64,000 nucleotides of DNA from Paenibacillus pedocola (GCF_031599675.1 NZ_CP134223.1:3410001-3474000), one strand, 5' to 3'. Positions 1-8,490 are shown, counted from the first letter of the stretch. Program-made: numbers and translations. The notes: generated from the sequence alone by a model not told the origin.

Positions 1-360
1 AAAAATGATGCTTTTGCACAATTTTTTGTGGGACAAAGTTATCTGAAAACCTTAATTGCTGATCCTAAAGTGAATGTAGGTGTTGGCAATGTAACCTTTG
101 AACCAGGCTGCAGAAACAACTGGCATATCCACCGGGATGGGTTTCAAATATTGTTGGTAACCGGCGGTGAGGGATGGTATCAAGAGGAAGGTAAACCCGC
201 ACAATCCTTGAAAGCCGGTGATGTAATCGTCACCCATGATGGTGTTAAACACTGGCATGGTGCGGCAAAAGACAGCTGGTTTGAACACATTGCAATCACT
301 GCGGGCAGACCGGAATGGTTAGAGCCTGTATCTGATGAGCAATATACTCATATCGAATAG
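1..360 (+). CDS. Cupin-domain protein (5' end outside window)
   Basis: The reading frame is open to the left edge, so the true start lies upstream; the visible part is about 119 residues. It is a single compact cupin barrel: motif 1 is around the HIH of 'NWHIHRDG', followed by a Gly-rich strand, and motif 2 ends in 'VKHWHGA'. The His residues would bind a metal. The pattern 'GNVTFEPGCRNNWH' near the start and 'WLEPVSDEQY' at the end is typical of small stand-alone cupins often annotated next to carboxymuconolactone decarboxylases. The substrate is unknown. It is followed by two stem-loops that end the transcript. Confidence 0.85.
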   Translation, partial: KNDAFAQFFVGQSYLKTLIADPKVNVGVGNVTFEPGCRNNWHIHRDGFQILLVTGGEGWYQEEGKPAQSLKAGDVIVTHDGVKHWHGAAKDSWFEHIAITAGRPEWLEPVSDEQYTHIE

Positions 361-391
361 GTACGGTACAACATCTCTGCTAAACAGGGCT

Positions 392-446
392 CAGGCTGTC
401 GAGAACGTCTCGACAGCCTGAAGCTGCTGATTTAGCAGCTTTTTTG
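392..446 (+). terminator. Double stem-loop terminator after the cupin gene
   Basis: A perfect 13-bp inverted repeat (392-404 with 408-420) is directly followed by a second hairpin (421-441) that ends in a run of T. The second is a standard intrinsic terminator. The first may be an extra protective stem or a terminator for the opposite-strand gene. Confidence 0.75.
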
Positions 447-463
447 TTTCGTTTAAGATCCCT

Positions 464-1009
464 TTATACAACCCTCTCAAGCAATACCCCAACCTGGTTC
501 GCCATGACATGGGGAGGATGCGGCATCCCGTTCGTGATCCACCACTCCACTATTCCTACGAAAGCTGTTCCCATAAAAGAGCCCACAATCACTTTATCCA
601 ATCCCTGGTTTCTTTCTTCATTCATATTTACTTCACCTTTATATTCTTCAATAAGAAATTCAAGGAACCGGGCACGAAAGGAAGGAGCTCCTTTACTCGC
701 CAACATCGTTGAAAAGAATAAATAATTACGCTCAAAGTATTCGAAATAGACCAGATTTGCTTCACTCCACTCCATTTCACATGCATATTTGTTGATGTCC
801 TTCATGTTGTTAATATGCTCTTCAATCAGTTTATCCAGCAGATCAAATTTATCTGTGTAATGCAGGTAGATGGTTGCCCGGTGAACATTTGCCCTGTTGG
901 AAATGTCCTGGATCGTAATGGAATCGAAATTCTTTTCTGACATCAATTCAATGACGGCCTTTTTTATCGCTTCCTGTGATTTGAGTATTCTTCTATCTAT
1001 TTTAGTCAT
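464..1009 (-). CDS. TetR/AcrR-family transcriptional regulator
   Basis: About 181 residues. The N-terminal helix-turn-helix ('ITIQDISNRANVHRATIYLHY') is the TetR DNA-binding domain. The rest is the variable all-helical ligand domain, with a C-terminal part resembling the TetR_C family ending in 'WWITNGMPHPPHVMANQV'. An in-frame GTG exists 15 nt upstream (1024). The ATG at 1009 was preferred because GGTGAT lies 7 nt before it, but AAGGAA also fits the GTG. The ligand and target are unknown. The upstream region holds a short ACACGTGT palindrome (1122-1129) that could be part of an operator. Confidence 0.85.
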   Translation of the reverse strand: MTKIDRRILKSQEAIKKAVIELMSEKNFDSITIQDISNRANVHRATIYLHYTDKFDLLDKLIEEHINNMKDINKYACEMEWSEANLVYFEYFERNYLFFSTMLASKGAPSFRARFLEFLIEEYKGEVNMNEERNQGLDKVIVGSFMGTAFVGIVEWWITNGMPHPPHVMANQVGVLLERVV

Positions 1010-1223
1010 ATTTGATATCACCAATTTCCTTGTTAATAGTCAATTCAGAGGAATATGTACATTATTCGACAGATACAGATTATTTAACGATTGTAAGATG
1101 CTCGATTCTATATATTATTATACACGTGTCGTTTAATCGATCAATATCGTTTAGTATCACACGCTCATCCGTTGCTTAAGCCGGATCGGATGGGCGGGTA
1201 ATTTCTTATTACAGGAGGTACAC

Positions 1224-1799
1224 ATGCGCAAATTCTTATGCTTGCTCTTTGGTATTACTATTCTATTTGCACTGGCAGCCTGCAGCCCGACAAATAATAG
1301 GCCAAGTTCCGGAGTTGCTGCGGAAAGCGATGAAGGCAGTCGTCTTGATATCCCGCCGTTGGGCAGTGAACCCGCAGAAGCAACTGAGCAGCCCACAGAG
1401 GTGGGAAAGGAAAATAAAGTGAAGGAAAACTCAGGGATTGAAATTCCCATCTATATTATTATTGGCGGCACTACGTTTCCAGCAACATTATATAACAATG
1501 AGACGACGCAAGCCCTGGTAGCGCAGTTTCCGATGACCATCCGTATGAATGAACAAAATAGGCTGGAGAAGTATAATGATCTGTCCGAGGAGCTTCCGGC
1601 TGCATCTACTGAACGCCCTGCAACCATTCATGCCGGTGACATTATGTCCTGGTCCGGAAATACTCTGGTACTTTTTTATCAGACCTTCTCCAATTCTTAC
1701 GACGGTTATGTTCCGCTCGGAAGTGTCGACGATCCTGCAAATCTGGCAGCAGCGCTTGGTTCAGGGAATGTACAAGTTACCTGGTCACTTGCAGATTAA
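1224..1799 (+). CDS. Lipoprotein with cyclophilin-like domain
   Basis: 191 residues, preceded by AGGAGG. The N-terminus is a lipoprotein signal (hydrophobic core, lipobox 'LAAC' with Cys about position 20), so the mature protein should be membrane-anchored outside. A low-complexity linker (to about residue 75) is followed by a roughly 115-residue domain with 'TTFPATLYNNETTQALVAQFPMTI' and 'GDIMSWSGNTLVLFYQTF', the pattern of the bacterial cyclophilin-like fold family. That family lacks proven isomerase activity and its role is unknown. The same domain recurs at the C-terminus of the next gene, so the pair arose by domain duplication. Confidence 0.8.
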   Translation: MRKFLCLLFGITILFALAACSPTNNRPSSGVAAESDEGSRLDIPPLGSEPAEATEQPTEVGKENKVKENSGIEIPIYIIIGGTTFPATLYNNETTQALVAQFPMTIRMNEQNRLEKYNDLSEELPAASTERPATIHAGDIMSWSGNTLVLFYQTFSNSYDGYVPLGSVDDPANLAAALGSGNVQVTWSLAD

Positions 1800-1851
1800 A
1801 CTAGGGTGTTGATTCTAGGGTTAAAGATATTTAGAGAAGGAGATGGATTGC

Positions 1852-2865
1852 GTGAGGAGTATCCAAACATTAAGGCTAACTAGTCTGCTGCTGGGAACGG
1901 CTCTCACTTTCAGTACGGTGAGCACTGCTTTTGCGGCGGACTATAACGATGTTTCAGATAGCGCTTGGTATCGTACCGCTGTAGACTTTGTTACGGAGAG
2001 AAATCTGATGAGCGGTAATGGGGCAGGTAATTTCGAGCCGGAAACAACTATGAGCCGGGCAATGCTTGTCACGGTGCTGCACCGTATAGATGGGTCTCCG
2101 GCAGCAGCAGGCAACGGTGGTTTTTCGGATGTTCCTGTTGGCAGTTACTTCGCCTCTGCTATAGCTTGGGCGAAAGCCAATCGGATCGTGACCGGTGTAG
2201 ATGAGAGGAGTTTTTCCCCTCTCAGCCTAATTACCCGTGAGCAATTCTCAACGATCCTGTACCGTTACGCCGAAGCGAAGGGGTATGACATTTCTGGCTA
2301 TACCACTTTAGATGGTTATACCGACGCATCAGAGGTCAGCGCTTATGCGAAGGCTGCCATGCACTGGATGGTTGGGATCCAGAATATGCAGGGAAGTAGG
2401 GGTAAATTATCGCCCTCAGGCTCTGCAACCCGCGCACAGGCTGCAACTATGCTAATGCGCTTTTTAGACAACATATCCATAAAAGAGCAACATAAGGAGA
2501 ATAATATGATTAACATGACTATCCTTGTCGGGAAAGCGGCTTTCAAAGCTAAAATGTATGACAATGAAACAACAAGGGCATTGATTACTCAGATGCCAAT
2601 AACAGTAAACATGTCAGAATTGAACGGCCAAGAAAAATACTATCGTTTCCAAAGTGATTTGCCTGTTGGATCTACAGAAGCACCGGCAACCATTCATGCA
2701 GGAGAAATCATGTTATGGTATTCCAACAGCCTGGTACTTTTCTACGAAACATTTTCCAATGCATACGGTGGTTACACCAAACTCGGATATATAGAGGACA
2801 TCTCAGGACTCACAGCGGCACTTGGGCCAGAAGCTGCTCAAGTTACTTATTCCATAGATGACTGA
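1852..2865 (+). CDS. S-layer-homology protein with C-terminal cyclophilin-like domain
   Basis: About 337 residues. GTG at 1852 was chosen because AAGGAG (1837-1842) is 9 nt upstream, whereas the in-frame ATG at 1843 directly abuts it. A Sec signal peptide ends near 'AFAA'. Three SLH repeats follow (roughly residues 30-85, 90-145 and 155-205: 'DVSDSAWY', 'FSDVPVGSYFASAI', 'YTDASEVSAYAK'), which bind pyruvylated wall polymer. The last 110 residues repeat the cyclophilin-like domain of the upstream lipoprotein ('FKAKMYDNETTRALITQMPITV', 'LVLFYETFSNAYGGY'). The gene thus displays the same domain on the cell wall that its neighbour displays on the membrane. The function of the domain is not known. 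Confidence 0.85.
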   Translation: MRSIQTLRLTSLLLGTALTFSTVSTAFAADYNDVSDSAWYRTAVDFVTERNLMSGNGAGNFEPETTMSRAMLVTVLHRIDGSPAAAGNGGFSDVPVGSYFASAIAWAKANRIVTGVDERSFSPLSLITREQFSTILYRYAEAKGYDISGYTTLDGYTDASEVSAYAKAAMHWMVGIQNMQGSRGKLSPSGSATRAQAATMLMRFLDNISIKEQHKENNMINMTILVGKAAFKAKMYDNETTRALITQMPITVNMSELNGQEKYYRFQSDLPVGSTEAPATIHAGEIMLWYSNSLVLFYETFSNAYGGYTKLGYIEDISGLTAALGPEAAQVTYSIDD

Positions 2866-2921
2866 TATAACCTCAACTAAAGGCAACAAAAAAACTCTAA
2901 AATGGAAAAGGAGTAATGTTA

Positions 2922-3488
2922 ATGAAACCAAAAGGCATTCTTGAGCGAGATAAAAATGGCGAGTTAATTTCTTTAAATGACCCGGAGTATTATAAAGTTC
3001 TTGATCTTATTGTTGAAGCACAGAGAATTACAATGCAATTAAACAACTCATATCATGAAGCGGAAGAAGTCAGGGAATTATTTTCGAAATTAACGGGAGT
3101 AGAGGTGGATGAATCGTTTGGACTTTTTCCTCCTTTTTACACGGATTTTGGCAAGAATATCAGAGTGGGGAGAAATGTGTTTATCAATCATGCTTGTACT
3201 TTTATGGACAGAGGTGGCATAACCCTCGAAGATAACGTTTTGATAGGGCCTAAAGTGAACCTGATTACCATTAACCACCCTCTGGATCCTTCTAAAAGAC
3301 AATCTACTATCTCTACTCCTATAGTTATCAAGAAAAACGCTTGGCTTGGGGCAGGTGCGATGATCATGCCAGGTGTTACGATCGGAGAAAATTCTATTGT
3401 ATCCGCAGGTGCAATTGTCACCAAGGATGTACCACCCAATACGGTTGTAGCAGGTGTTCCTGCGAAAATTATTAAGAAGATTGAATAA
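2922..3488 (+). CDS. Sugar O-acetyltransferase (Maa/NodL/LacA type)
   Basis: About 188 residues. The ATG at 2922 is 8 nt after AAAGGAG; the ATG at 2916 is only 2 nt away. It has the N-terminal Mac domain of maltose/galactoside acetyltransferases (residues about 10-60), then a left-handed beta-helix of hexapeptide repeats ('NVLIGPKVNLIT', 'NAWLGAGAMIMPGVTIGENSIVSAGAIVTKDVPPNTVVAGVPAKIIKKIE'-like ending). The catalytic His is in 'ITINHPLDP'. It transfers acetyl from acetyl-CoA to a sugar hydroxyl in the cytoplasm. The natural acceptor is unknown. Confidence 0.92.
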   Translation: MKPKGILERDKNGELISLNDPEYYKVLDLIVEAQRITMQLNNSYHEAEEVRELFSKLTGVEVDESFGLFPPFYTDFGKNIRVGRNVFINHACTFMDRGGITLEDNVLIGPKVNLITINHPLDPSKRQSTISTPIVIKKNAWLGAGAMIMPGVTIGENSIVSAGAIVTKDVPPNTVVAGVPAKIIKKIE

Positions 3489-3684
3489 ATGAGAGACTCT
3501 GAATGAATAGATGTATGTATATCCCGTGTGGCTGCTGGAATCGCTCATTGTAGAAGACCTTAGTGAGATGCTTAATGCGATTACCGAGCAGAGTTACGCG
3601 AATATGTTCGGTACCCACCGCCACCACCGGAAGAGGGCAGAGGCGGCACCATGTGTACTTATAAATGGAAATCCAAGTAAATTA

Positions 3685-4161
3685 CTACTGATTTCCAGCT
3701 AAGTTCTGTAGCAATAGATTATTATACTTTGCCGCATGTTTTTGTTCATCGAGAATAATGCCATACAATGTATCCTTATAAACGCCATAAGGAAGGCCGA
3801 ACCAAATCTTTCGATACTTTTCTACTGCAGACAATTCACCTTGGAAAGCTTTTTGCAAACCGGCAATATACGAATGAACATGTTCAGGAACTTCGTTGCT
3901 AACTCCTGTCACTTCATATCCAGTTAATTCTTTGTACATTTGCCGGAACATTTGATTATGCCCTCGTTCATCATTCCGAATAGAGGTGATCACTTCAGCT
4001 TGTTGCTGGCTAGGAGTAAGGCGAATGAGTTGGTCATAAAAAAGTTCATCATTTCGTTCCCCTTGGACTGAAGTCCGCATTAATTCAAGCGCGTCTTGCA
4101 TTGAAGTTGCCCAAACAGGAACGAATGGTGATCTGAACCAATGCGGATAAACCATATTCAT
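3685..4161 (-). CDS. Ferritin-like / rubrerythrin-like protein
   Basis: 158 residues; GGAGGG lies 8 nt before the ATG. The protein is a four-helix bundle with two di-iron half-sites: 'GERNDELFYDQLI' with 'NDERGHNQMF', and 'GELSAVEKYRKIWF' with 'DEQKHAAKYN'. Each pair gives a Glu plus an ExxH motif, as in rubrerythrins, but no rubredoxin-like Cys4 domain is present. Members of this family bind iron and are usually linked to oxidative stress or spores; the exact role here is inference. The gene stands alone. Confidence 0.8.
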   Translation of the reverse strand: MNMVYPHWFRSPFVPVWATSMQDALELMRTSVQGERNDELFYDQLIRLTPSQQQAEVITSIRNDERGHNQMFRQMYKELTGYEVTGVSNEVPEHVHSYIAGLQKAFQGELSAVEKYRKIWFGLPYGVYKDTLYGIILDEQKHAAKYNNLLLQNLAGNQ

Positions 4162-4330
4162 GAGCGTAGCCCTCCGATAATGTAAGCAATTTTACTATCA
4201 ATTATATGCACAAGAGCCTAGGGTGTGATTAATACTGATTTCCAGCCGGATAATCAAAGGTTGAATGTAAGGGGCTACAGGGTGCCAGGTAAAAAAGCAG
4301 TGGACAGAAAAGGAGGTTGTTGGAAGAAGG

Positions 4331-4364
4331 TTAGTATGCTTTGATTAAATGGAGTGGAATTCAT
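4331..4364 (+). repeat. 34-bp dispersed repeat, copy 1
   Basis: This 34-bp sequence beginning TTAGTATGCTTTGATT recurs at 34013-34046 with 31 of 34 matching bases. Here it lies directly before a broken sigma-factor gene. No surrounding inverted repeats mark it as an IS end. Confidence 0.6.
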
Positions 4365-4385
4365 CAAAGTTACAAGATTGAATCC

Positions 4386-4604
4386 AGCGAGGATGTAGTT
4401 GAATGGTCCTCCAAGCAGATCGCGAAAACGTTGGCGATGTCGCCGGCAGCGGTGAGCAGCGCCTTGCAAAAAGCCCTTGAGACGATGGACCGGGCCCAGC
4501 TTCGCTCGGATGAGCTCAGCAGCAAGGACGTTCAACCGGAGCAGCAACTGCTGTCCGGTATGAGGAGGCCTTCGACGGAAGATGCCCGGTGTCTTTCTTT
4601 TTGA
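4386..4604 (+). pseudogene. Remnant of an ECF-type RNA polymerase sigma factor
   Basis: The frame encodes a region-4 helix-turn-helix ('SKQIAKTLAMSPAAVSSALQ') followed by the linker 'ALETMDRAQLRSDELSSKDVQPEQQLLS', recognisable from long ECF sigma factors with a C-terminal SnoaL-like extension. The start is missing. Near 4560 the expected continuation 'RYEEAF' switches to another frame, so the gene is cut at the 5' end and frameshifted at the 3' end. Nothing suggests it is expressed. Confidence 0.7.
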
Positions 4605-4634
4605 ACCCTAGTACGAGTGTGCTCTCCGTTAGCC

Positions 4635-5051
4635 TTATCCTTGTGACGCATCCATGTTCATGTAGTTAATAGCCCACAGATGGCCGTCCAAGTCCACGAA
4701 GCCCCAATGATACATGAACCCATGATCTTCAGGTTCAGCGTGCAATTTCCCGCCCAAGGAGAGCGCGGTATTCACGATTTCATCGACCTTTTCCCGGCTC
4801 TCGAAAGCCAATGCGATCGTCATCTGCGCATACTTGCTCGTATCGACGGATTCTTTCTCCGTAAGCGTATTAAAGAATGCTTGATTGATCAGCATAACCT
4901 GCAGGTTGTCGCCGATCACGATGGCTACCGAATTCTCATTATCGGGGAATTGCGGGTTGAGTTCGAATCCGAGTCCGGTGAAGAACGCTTTCGATTGTTC
5001 TACGTTTTTTACAGGCAGGTTGAAGCTCGTGAATGCGGATGTTAATGCCAT
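4635..5051 (-). CDS. VOC (glyoxalase/bleomycin-resistance fold) protein
   Basis: About 138 residues. The ATG at 5051 has GAGGTG 8 nt upstream; an in-frame TTG at 5057 would be only 2 nt away. The protein is one vicinal-oxygen-chelate domain with two beta-alpha-beta-beta-beta units: 'FNLPVKNVEQSKAFFTGLGFEL' at the start, 'FVDLDGHLWAINYMNM' at the end. Metal ligands would be the Glu/His positions near both ends. Related proteins are small lyases or dioxygenase-like enzymes with unknown substrates. It is a single-gene unit. Confidence 0.85.
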   Translation of the reverse strand: MALTSAFTSFNLPVKNVEQSKAFFTGLGFELNPQFPDNENSVAIVIGDNLQVMLINQAFFNTLTEKESVDTSKYAQMTIALAFESREKVDEIVNTALSLGGKLHAEPEDHGFMYHWGFVDLDGHLWAINYMNMDASQG

Positions 5052-5218
5052 TTTCAAAACACCTCTTCGTCAAATTAGTTTGTGTTCATTTATGCCTTCG
5101 TTTATATAGACGACAGCCGATCCGGGATTTCATCGGTTTCATAGATTCGAAAGCCTGAATTTTGAAAAATAATTTGGTATTAAGCTACTGGAAAATATTT
5201 GAGAGAGCTAACGACCGA

Positions 5219-5492
5219 TATGAGTTTCCAATCAAGAAGTGATGATATTTCTAGAACTAAGAAGAGTGGGTTTGAATTTGCAACAGATTTTAATACTAAT
5301 GAGATCAAAACATTATTTGAGGAATTCATCACCAAAGTAAATAAACGAGGGCTAAATAAAGATGCATTGTTTTGGATTCTCGATCAAGGGACGTTGCGAT
5401 TTGGAATTAATTTAAATTATGCCTGGCTGAACTGCGCTGAAAACATATGTGCAACAATTAGTTTCATCAGTATAAACAAAACCTGCATTTAA
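5219..5492 (+). CDS. Hypothetical small protein
   Basis: About 90 residues from the ATG at 5219, with only a weak GAG-rich ribosome site; an upstream alternative start at 5199 is possible. The sequence is charged at the N-terminus ('SFQSRSDDISRTKKSGFEF') with a likely helix 'TNEIKTLFEEFITKVNKRG'. No family was recognised. The AT-rich codon use is compatible with a real gene, but it could be the front part of a larger truncated one. Confidence 0.4.
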
Positions 5493-5589
5493 GTATACAA
5501 CAAGCCAATTAATAAAATCAGAGGGAACACTCAGAAGTAATGATTTATCCTAATTATAGCTGCCCAAATAACACTCCGACAATGTAAGA

Positions 5590-5714
5590 GGACAAGAACA
5601 TATATTTATTGAAACCCGCGCTGGTCGCGGTTTTTTTGATTTAAGGATACATGTTCTTGTCCCCAGCAAAGGACAAAAACATGTATCCATTGCCGTAAAT
5701 GGACAAGAACATGG
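5590..5714. repeat. Cluster of four GGACAAGAACATGT-type repeats
   Basis: Copies lie at 5590-5605 (+), 5645-5662 (-), 5671-5688 (+) and 5701-5714 (+). Copies two and three form an 18-bp inverted repeat with one mismatch around an 8-nt loop. Such arrays can be the collapsed ends of an insertion sequence or a small non-autonomous element. No transposase remains here. Confidence 0.65.
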
Positions 5715-5824
5715 TACTATTTATCAGTTTATGTAATCTATAATTATTAGTCATATCCTTCCCTTAAGGACAGTGAGTGGGTCATTATTTTGACTAAAAT
5801 CAATAAATACATAGAATGCGCATT

Positions 5825-5861
5825 CTTTCAACATTATATCCACATATAAGTTTACTAGAAT
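5825..5861 (+). promoter_or_regulatory. Tandem 11-bp repeat promoter, site A
   Basis: Two adjacent 11-bp units, CTTTCAACATT (5825-5835) and ATATCCACATA (5836-5846), are followed after exactly 9 nt by the -10 box TAGAAT (5856-5861), 41 nt before the gene at 5903. The spacing matches the other sites of the set at 6941, 14941, 16589, 19115, 20532, 24048 and 24840. Confidence 0.65.
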
Positions 5862-5902
5862 ATAAATATAAAAAGAAAACAACTTAAATAGGAGGAATAC
5901 AA

Positions 5903-6097
5903 ATGGATTGGTCTTTATTGCTGTTGTTAATTTGTCCGCTGATGATGATATATATGATGATTGGAATGAAAGGACGGCATGGTCCTGAATCTCGGGTAAA
6001 CCAATCTATGATGGATTGGACACTTCATCAAGATTTTAATGAGTTAACGGTTGAGAACGAACGGCTGGAAAAACAACTCTTAAGCCTTACCAAATAG
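5903..6097 (+). CDS. Small single-pass membrane protein (paralogue of 20608 gene)
   Basis: 64 residues behind a clear AGGAGG. The N-terminus 'MDWSLLLLLICPLMMIYMMIGMKG' is one Met-rich transmembrane helix; the cytoplasmic or external tail is charged and ends in a short coiled-coil-like helix ('ENERLEKQLLSLTK'). The protein at 20608 has the same plan and nearly the same helix. The function is unknown. The conserved CPLMM within the helix and the neighbourhood of copper-type genes suggest a metal- or redox-stress role, which is inference. Confidence 0.75.
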   Translation: MDWSLLLLLICPLMMIYMMIGMKGRHGPESRVNQSMMDWTLHQDFNELTVENERLEKQLLSLTK

Positions 6098-6107
6098 CAA
6101 ATAAAGA

Positions 6108-6152
6108 GATAGCCTTAAGCGACTAGTGCTTATGAGCTATCTCTTTTGCTGA
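6108..6152 (+). terminator. Stem-loop terminator between convergent genes
   Basis: AAAGAGATAGC pairs with GCTATCTCTTT, with an inner stem around the loop; T-rich on the plus strand. It sits between the genes ending at 6097 (+) and 6177 (-) and may serve both. Confidence 0.7.
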
Positions 6153-6176
6153 TTATCAAAATTCTATATTTCTTTG

Positions 6177-6836
6177 CTAAAAATTGAGTTTATGTCGGCC
6201 TGACCCTATATGAAACATTAAACCGGCAACAGCCCCCAGATCTTTAGAGAGAAGTGAGTGATAGGTTTGGTTCAAATGGATTAGATCTTGCCGCATATCC
6301 AAATAAGCAGACCATGAACCTAACTTGATGATACGACCAAATAGAAGGTTATATCCGTTTAAAATCGCTGTATTGAAGGGTGGGAACAAGGTGGGATGAA
6401 GGAAATATAAGATGTTAGCTGCCGCGGGACCTAAACCTTTGATACGTAGATTGTCCAAGTGATTAATCTCATCAAGGATATCTTTTTCTTCAGGGGTCTG
6501 AGATATCTGCTTTAAAAAATGTCCAAAGGCAAGTTGATGTTCATCATTTTCATAAATATCGGGGATTCCAAGCTTTGGTTTCCAATAAAAAGCGTGGGCT
6601 GCTCCTTTAAAAACTTGCTTTTGTTTACATATCGCTTCCATCACCAATTCAAGTGGAGAACCTTTAAAGTCGTTTCCAAACACACTCGATTCAATAGATT
6701 GTATGACATCGCTTACTCCGTTTCTTACCGTATCGAATGCATCTATTCGATCCCCGTTGTTTAGGAACCAGGAATTATACACGGATTCTGTATCAGATTT
6801 AAACTCCTTAATATGCTTTTCTACATTCATTAGCAT
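6177..6836 (-). CDS. Protein with helix-hairpin-helix-like motif, function unknown
   Basis: 219 residues; GGAGGAG lies 9 nt before the ATG. The central segment '[27 protein letters not shown]' resembles the helix-hairpin-helix plus following helix of the HhH-GPD DNA glycosylase superfamily, but the catalytic Lys/Asp pattern could not be confirmed. The protein is cytoplasmic with no signal or membrane segment. It could be a DNA-repair or restriction-related protein. The family assignment is tentative. Confidence 0.6.
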   Translation of the reverse strand: MLMNVEKHIKEFKSDTESVYNSWFLNNGDRIDAFDTVRNGVSDVIQSIESSVFGNDFKGSPLELVMEAICKQKQVFKGAAHAFYWKPKLGIPDIYENDEHQLAFGHFLKQISQTPEEKDILDEINHLDNLRIKGLGPAAANILYFLHPTLFPPFNTAILNGYNLLFGRIIKLGSWSAYLDMRQDLIHLNQTYHSLLSKDLGAVAGLMFHIGSGRHKLNF

Positions 6837-6940
6837 TTACTTTGACTCCTCCATTACTTGTATATCCTGAATTATAATCCTGAAAATGAGTAGCGGCAGT
6901 GCCATATTTAATTATTTCGAAAAAACATTCTTTACCCATG

Positions 6941-6977
6941 GTTTCTTCATACTTTCCCCAAATTCCATTGGTATCCT
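6941..6977 (+). promoter_or_regulatory. Tandem 11-bp repeat promoter, site B
   Basis: Units GTTTCTTCATA (6941-6951) and CTTTCCCCAAA (6952-6962) are followed after 9 nt by TATCCT (6972-6977). It drives the multicopper-oxidase operon starting at 7034. The core of the site is duplicated almost base for base at 19115-19151. Confidence 0.6.
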
Positions 6978-7033
6978 TTAAATACATCAAGAACATGTAG
7001 ATTATTGTAGAACGATTAAGGGGGTGAAGATTT

Positions 7034-7912
7034 TTGAAAGCTATTCGCAATATTCTTGGGTTCGCTCTTATCCTGATTATTCTATCGGGACTCGGATACA
7101 TCGGATGGTTTGTTTCAAAAGAACAGAACATTACATGGTCAAGCCTTTTGGGTTCGCAGTCTGCGGCAAATTCTCATAATCAGCATACTTCAGCAGAAGC
7201 AACAACAACTACAACAACACAAAGTGCAGATGTTAATCCAGTGGACAATTTACAGGCGAAGGTCACCAGTTCTTACAAATCTGTTCAGCAGGTAGCGGAA
7301 TTAATGTCGTCCAGTTCCGTAAACCCATCACTGATTGGGCGTTATCAAAGAGGGCTGTATTCTCTTTCTGAGGGAGTATATCTCATGAATCAGCTGGATC
7401 AGAATCTGGTTGAAATGGCCCGTCTGACGGATGCAACGGAACCCACGTATCAAGTGTACGTCAATCGTCATAATGTTATGGTTCAAACCCAGAGTGTATT
7501 GAACAATGTTTCACAAAAACTGAGTGACGCCAAAGAAATGTTTTTATCCAATGTAACAACGAACACCGCCGAAGCTTCTATTGAAGCTGGAGATGTACAG
7601 CAGGTCAATAAGGCCATATTTCAAATGGCACAAACGGTAATGGAACTTCAAGGCACGAATGAATGGTTGAATAATCAAATTCAGCTGACGATGGGCCAAG
7701 CAGAGCAAGCACAACTAGCGGCTGAAGCTTTAGCTGCAGAAAATGCCATGAACAGTCAAACGAGCGGTTTTTCGATTGGTAATGTTCAATTGCCTACTCT
7801 TGTAACCTTGCTTACCATACTTTTTGCAGTGTTGATGCTAGTTGGAATCATTGGCGCCACACGCAATCTGGTGTCCAAACAACCAAAGGTTGAAAATGAA
7901 CAAACAGTTTAA
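7034..7912 (+). CDS. Membrane protein with external helical domain, first gene of the oxidase operon
   Basis: 292 residues from a TTG start with GGGGGTGAAGA in front. A transmembrane helix at residues 5-27 and another near 255-278 flank a long, mostly helical, Gln/Asn/Ala-rich outer domain with a Thr-rich stretch (about 55-63). The last residues are charged and cytoplasmic. No family was recognised; the shape recalls coiled-coil membrane adaptors. A 15-codon fragment of a paralogous gene survives at 19213. The gene heads a run of closely spaced genes to 12172. Confidence 0.8.
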   Translation: MKAIRNILGFALILIILSGLGYIGWFVSKEQNITWSSLLGSQSAANSHNQHTSAEATTTTTTQSADVNPVDNLQAKVTSSYKSVQQVAELMSSSSVNPSLIGRYQRGLYSLSEGVYLMNQLDQNLVEMARLTDATEPTYQVYVNRHNVMVQTQSVLNNVSQKLSDAKEMFLSNVTTNTAEASIEAGDVQQVNKAIFQMAQTVMELQGTNEWLNNQIQLTMGQAEQAQLAAEALAAENAMNSQTSGFSIGNVQLPTLVTLLTILFAVLMLVGIIGATRNLVSKQPKVENEQTV

Positions 7913-7932
7913 TTTTTAGGAGGGGTAAAATA

Positions 7933-8490
7933 ATGATGGATATGAATATGAGTAGTTCAACTCCTATGTCAGGTGCAGGTGTATCCGGCAGCGTCCAGGG
8001 AACAATGGAAATGGGGACTTATAGTTCGGGTGGTGTACTTAGCGGGCTTCTATCGACAGTAACTGAGCTGCTGTTTGTTGCGCTAATTCTAAGTCTTGTG
8101 GTTGGGCTTGCCGTATGGCTTAAAAACACCTACTTTAAAGAGTCTTATAATAAGGGCAAACAAGTCATTACTAATGATCCGATGTTAAAGATGATTTTCG
8201 TTTTGGCTTCGACCTTGGTGGGAGTAATTGTAGTTTTATATCTCCTTGGAATCCTGATGAATGGCGGGATGAATTCGAATCATATCGGATTGGTATCCAC
8301 TTGGAGCATTACTGGAATTTTAACATTCTTTGTTAAGCTCCTGACCATTGTCTTTGTGGGTGCATTAATCGGTTTCTTGTTCACATACGTGAAGAAAAAT
8401 ATCAATACCGCACCTGCTTCCTCTTCTTCCACAGTTCTACTAACTGCAGGAAATGAGAATAAGACCAACGAAGAAGCTAAGTCGGAATAA
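7933..8490 (+). CDS. Four-segment membrane protein with Met-rich N-terminus
   Basis: 185 residues; the start at 7933 is 7 nt after GGAGGGG. The N-terminal 35 residues are Met/Ser/Gly-rich ('MMDMNMSSSTPMSG'), followed by three to four transmembrane helices ('LLFVALILSLVVGLAVWL', 'MIFVLASTLVGVIVVLYLLGILM', 'ILTFFVKLLTIVFVGALIGF'). The protein at 19356 is a clear paralogue, including the 'YFKES..KGK' loop between helices. The Met-rich tail could bind Cu(I) or Ag(I); this is inference. No known family. Confidence 0.8.
   Translation: MMDMNMSSSTPMSGAGVSGSVQGTMEMGTYSSGGVLSGLLSTVTELLFVALILSLVVGLAVWLKNTYFKESYNKGKQVITNDPMLKMIFVLASTLVGVIVVLYLLGILMNGGMNSNHIGLVSTWSITGILTFFVKLLTIVFVGALIGFLFTYVKKNINTAPASSSSTVLLTAGNENKTNEEAKSE

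Noticed and set aside
3511..3702. Open frame of 63 codons after the acetyltransferase
   Set aside because: No ribosome site, no recognised family, and it overlaps the 3' end of the ferritin-like gene on the other strand.
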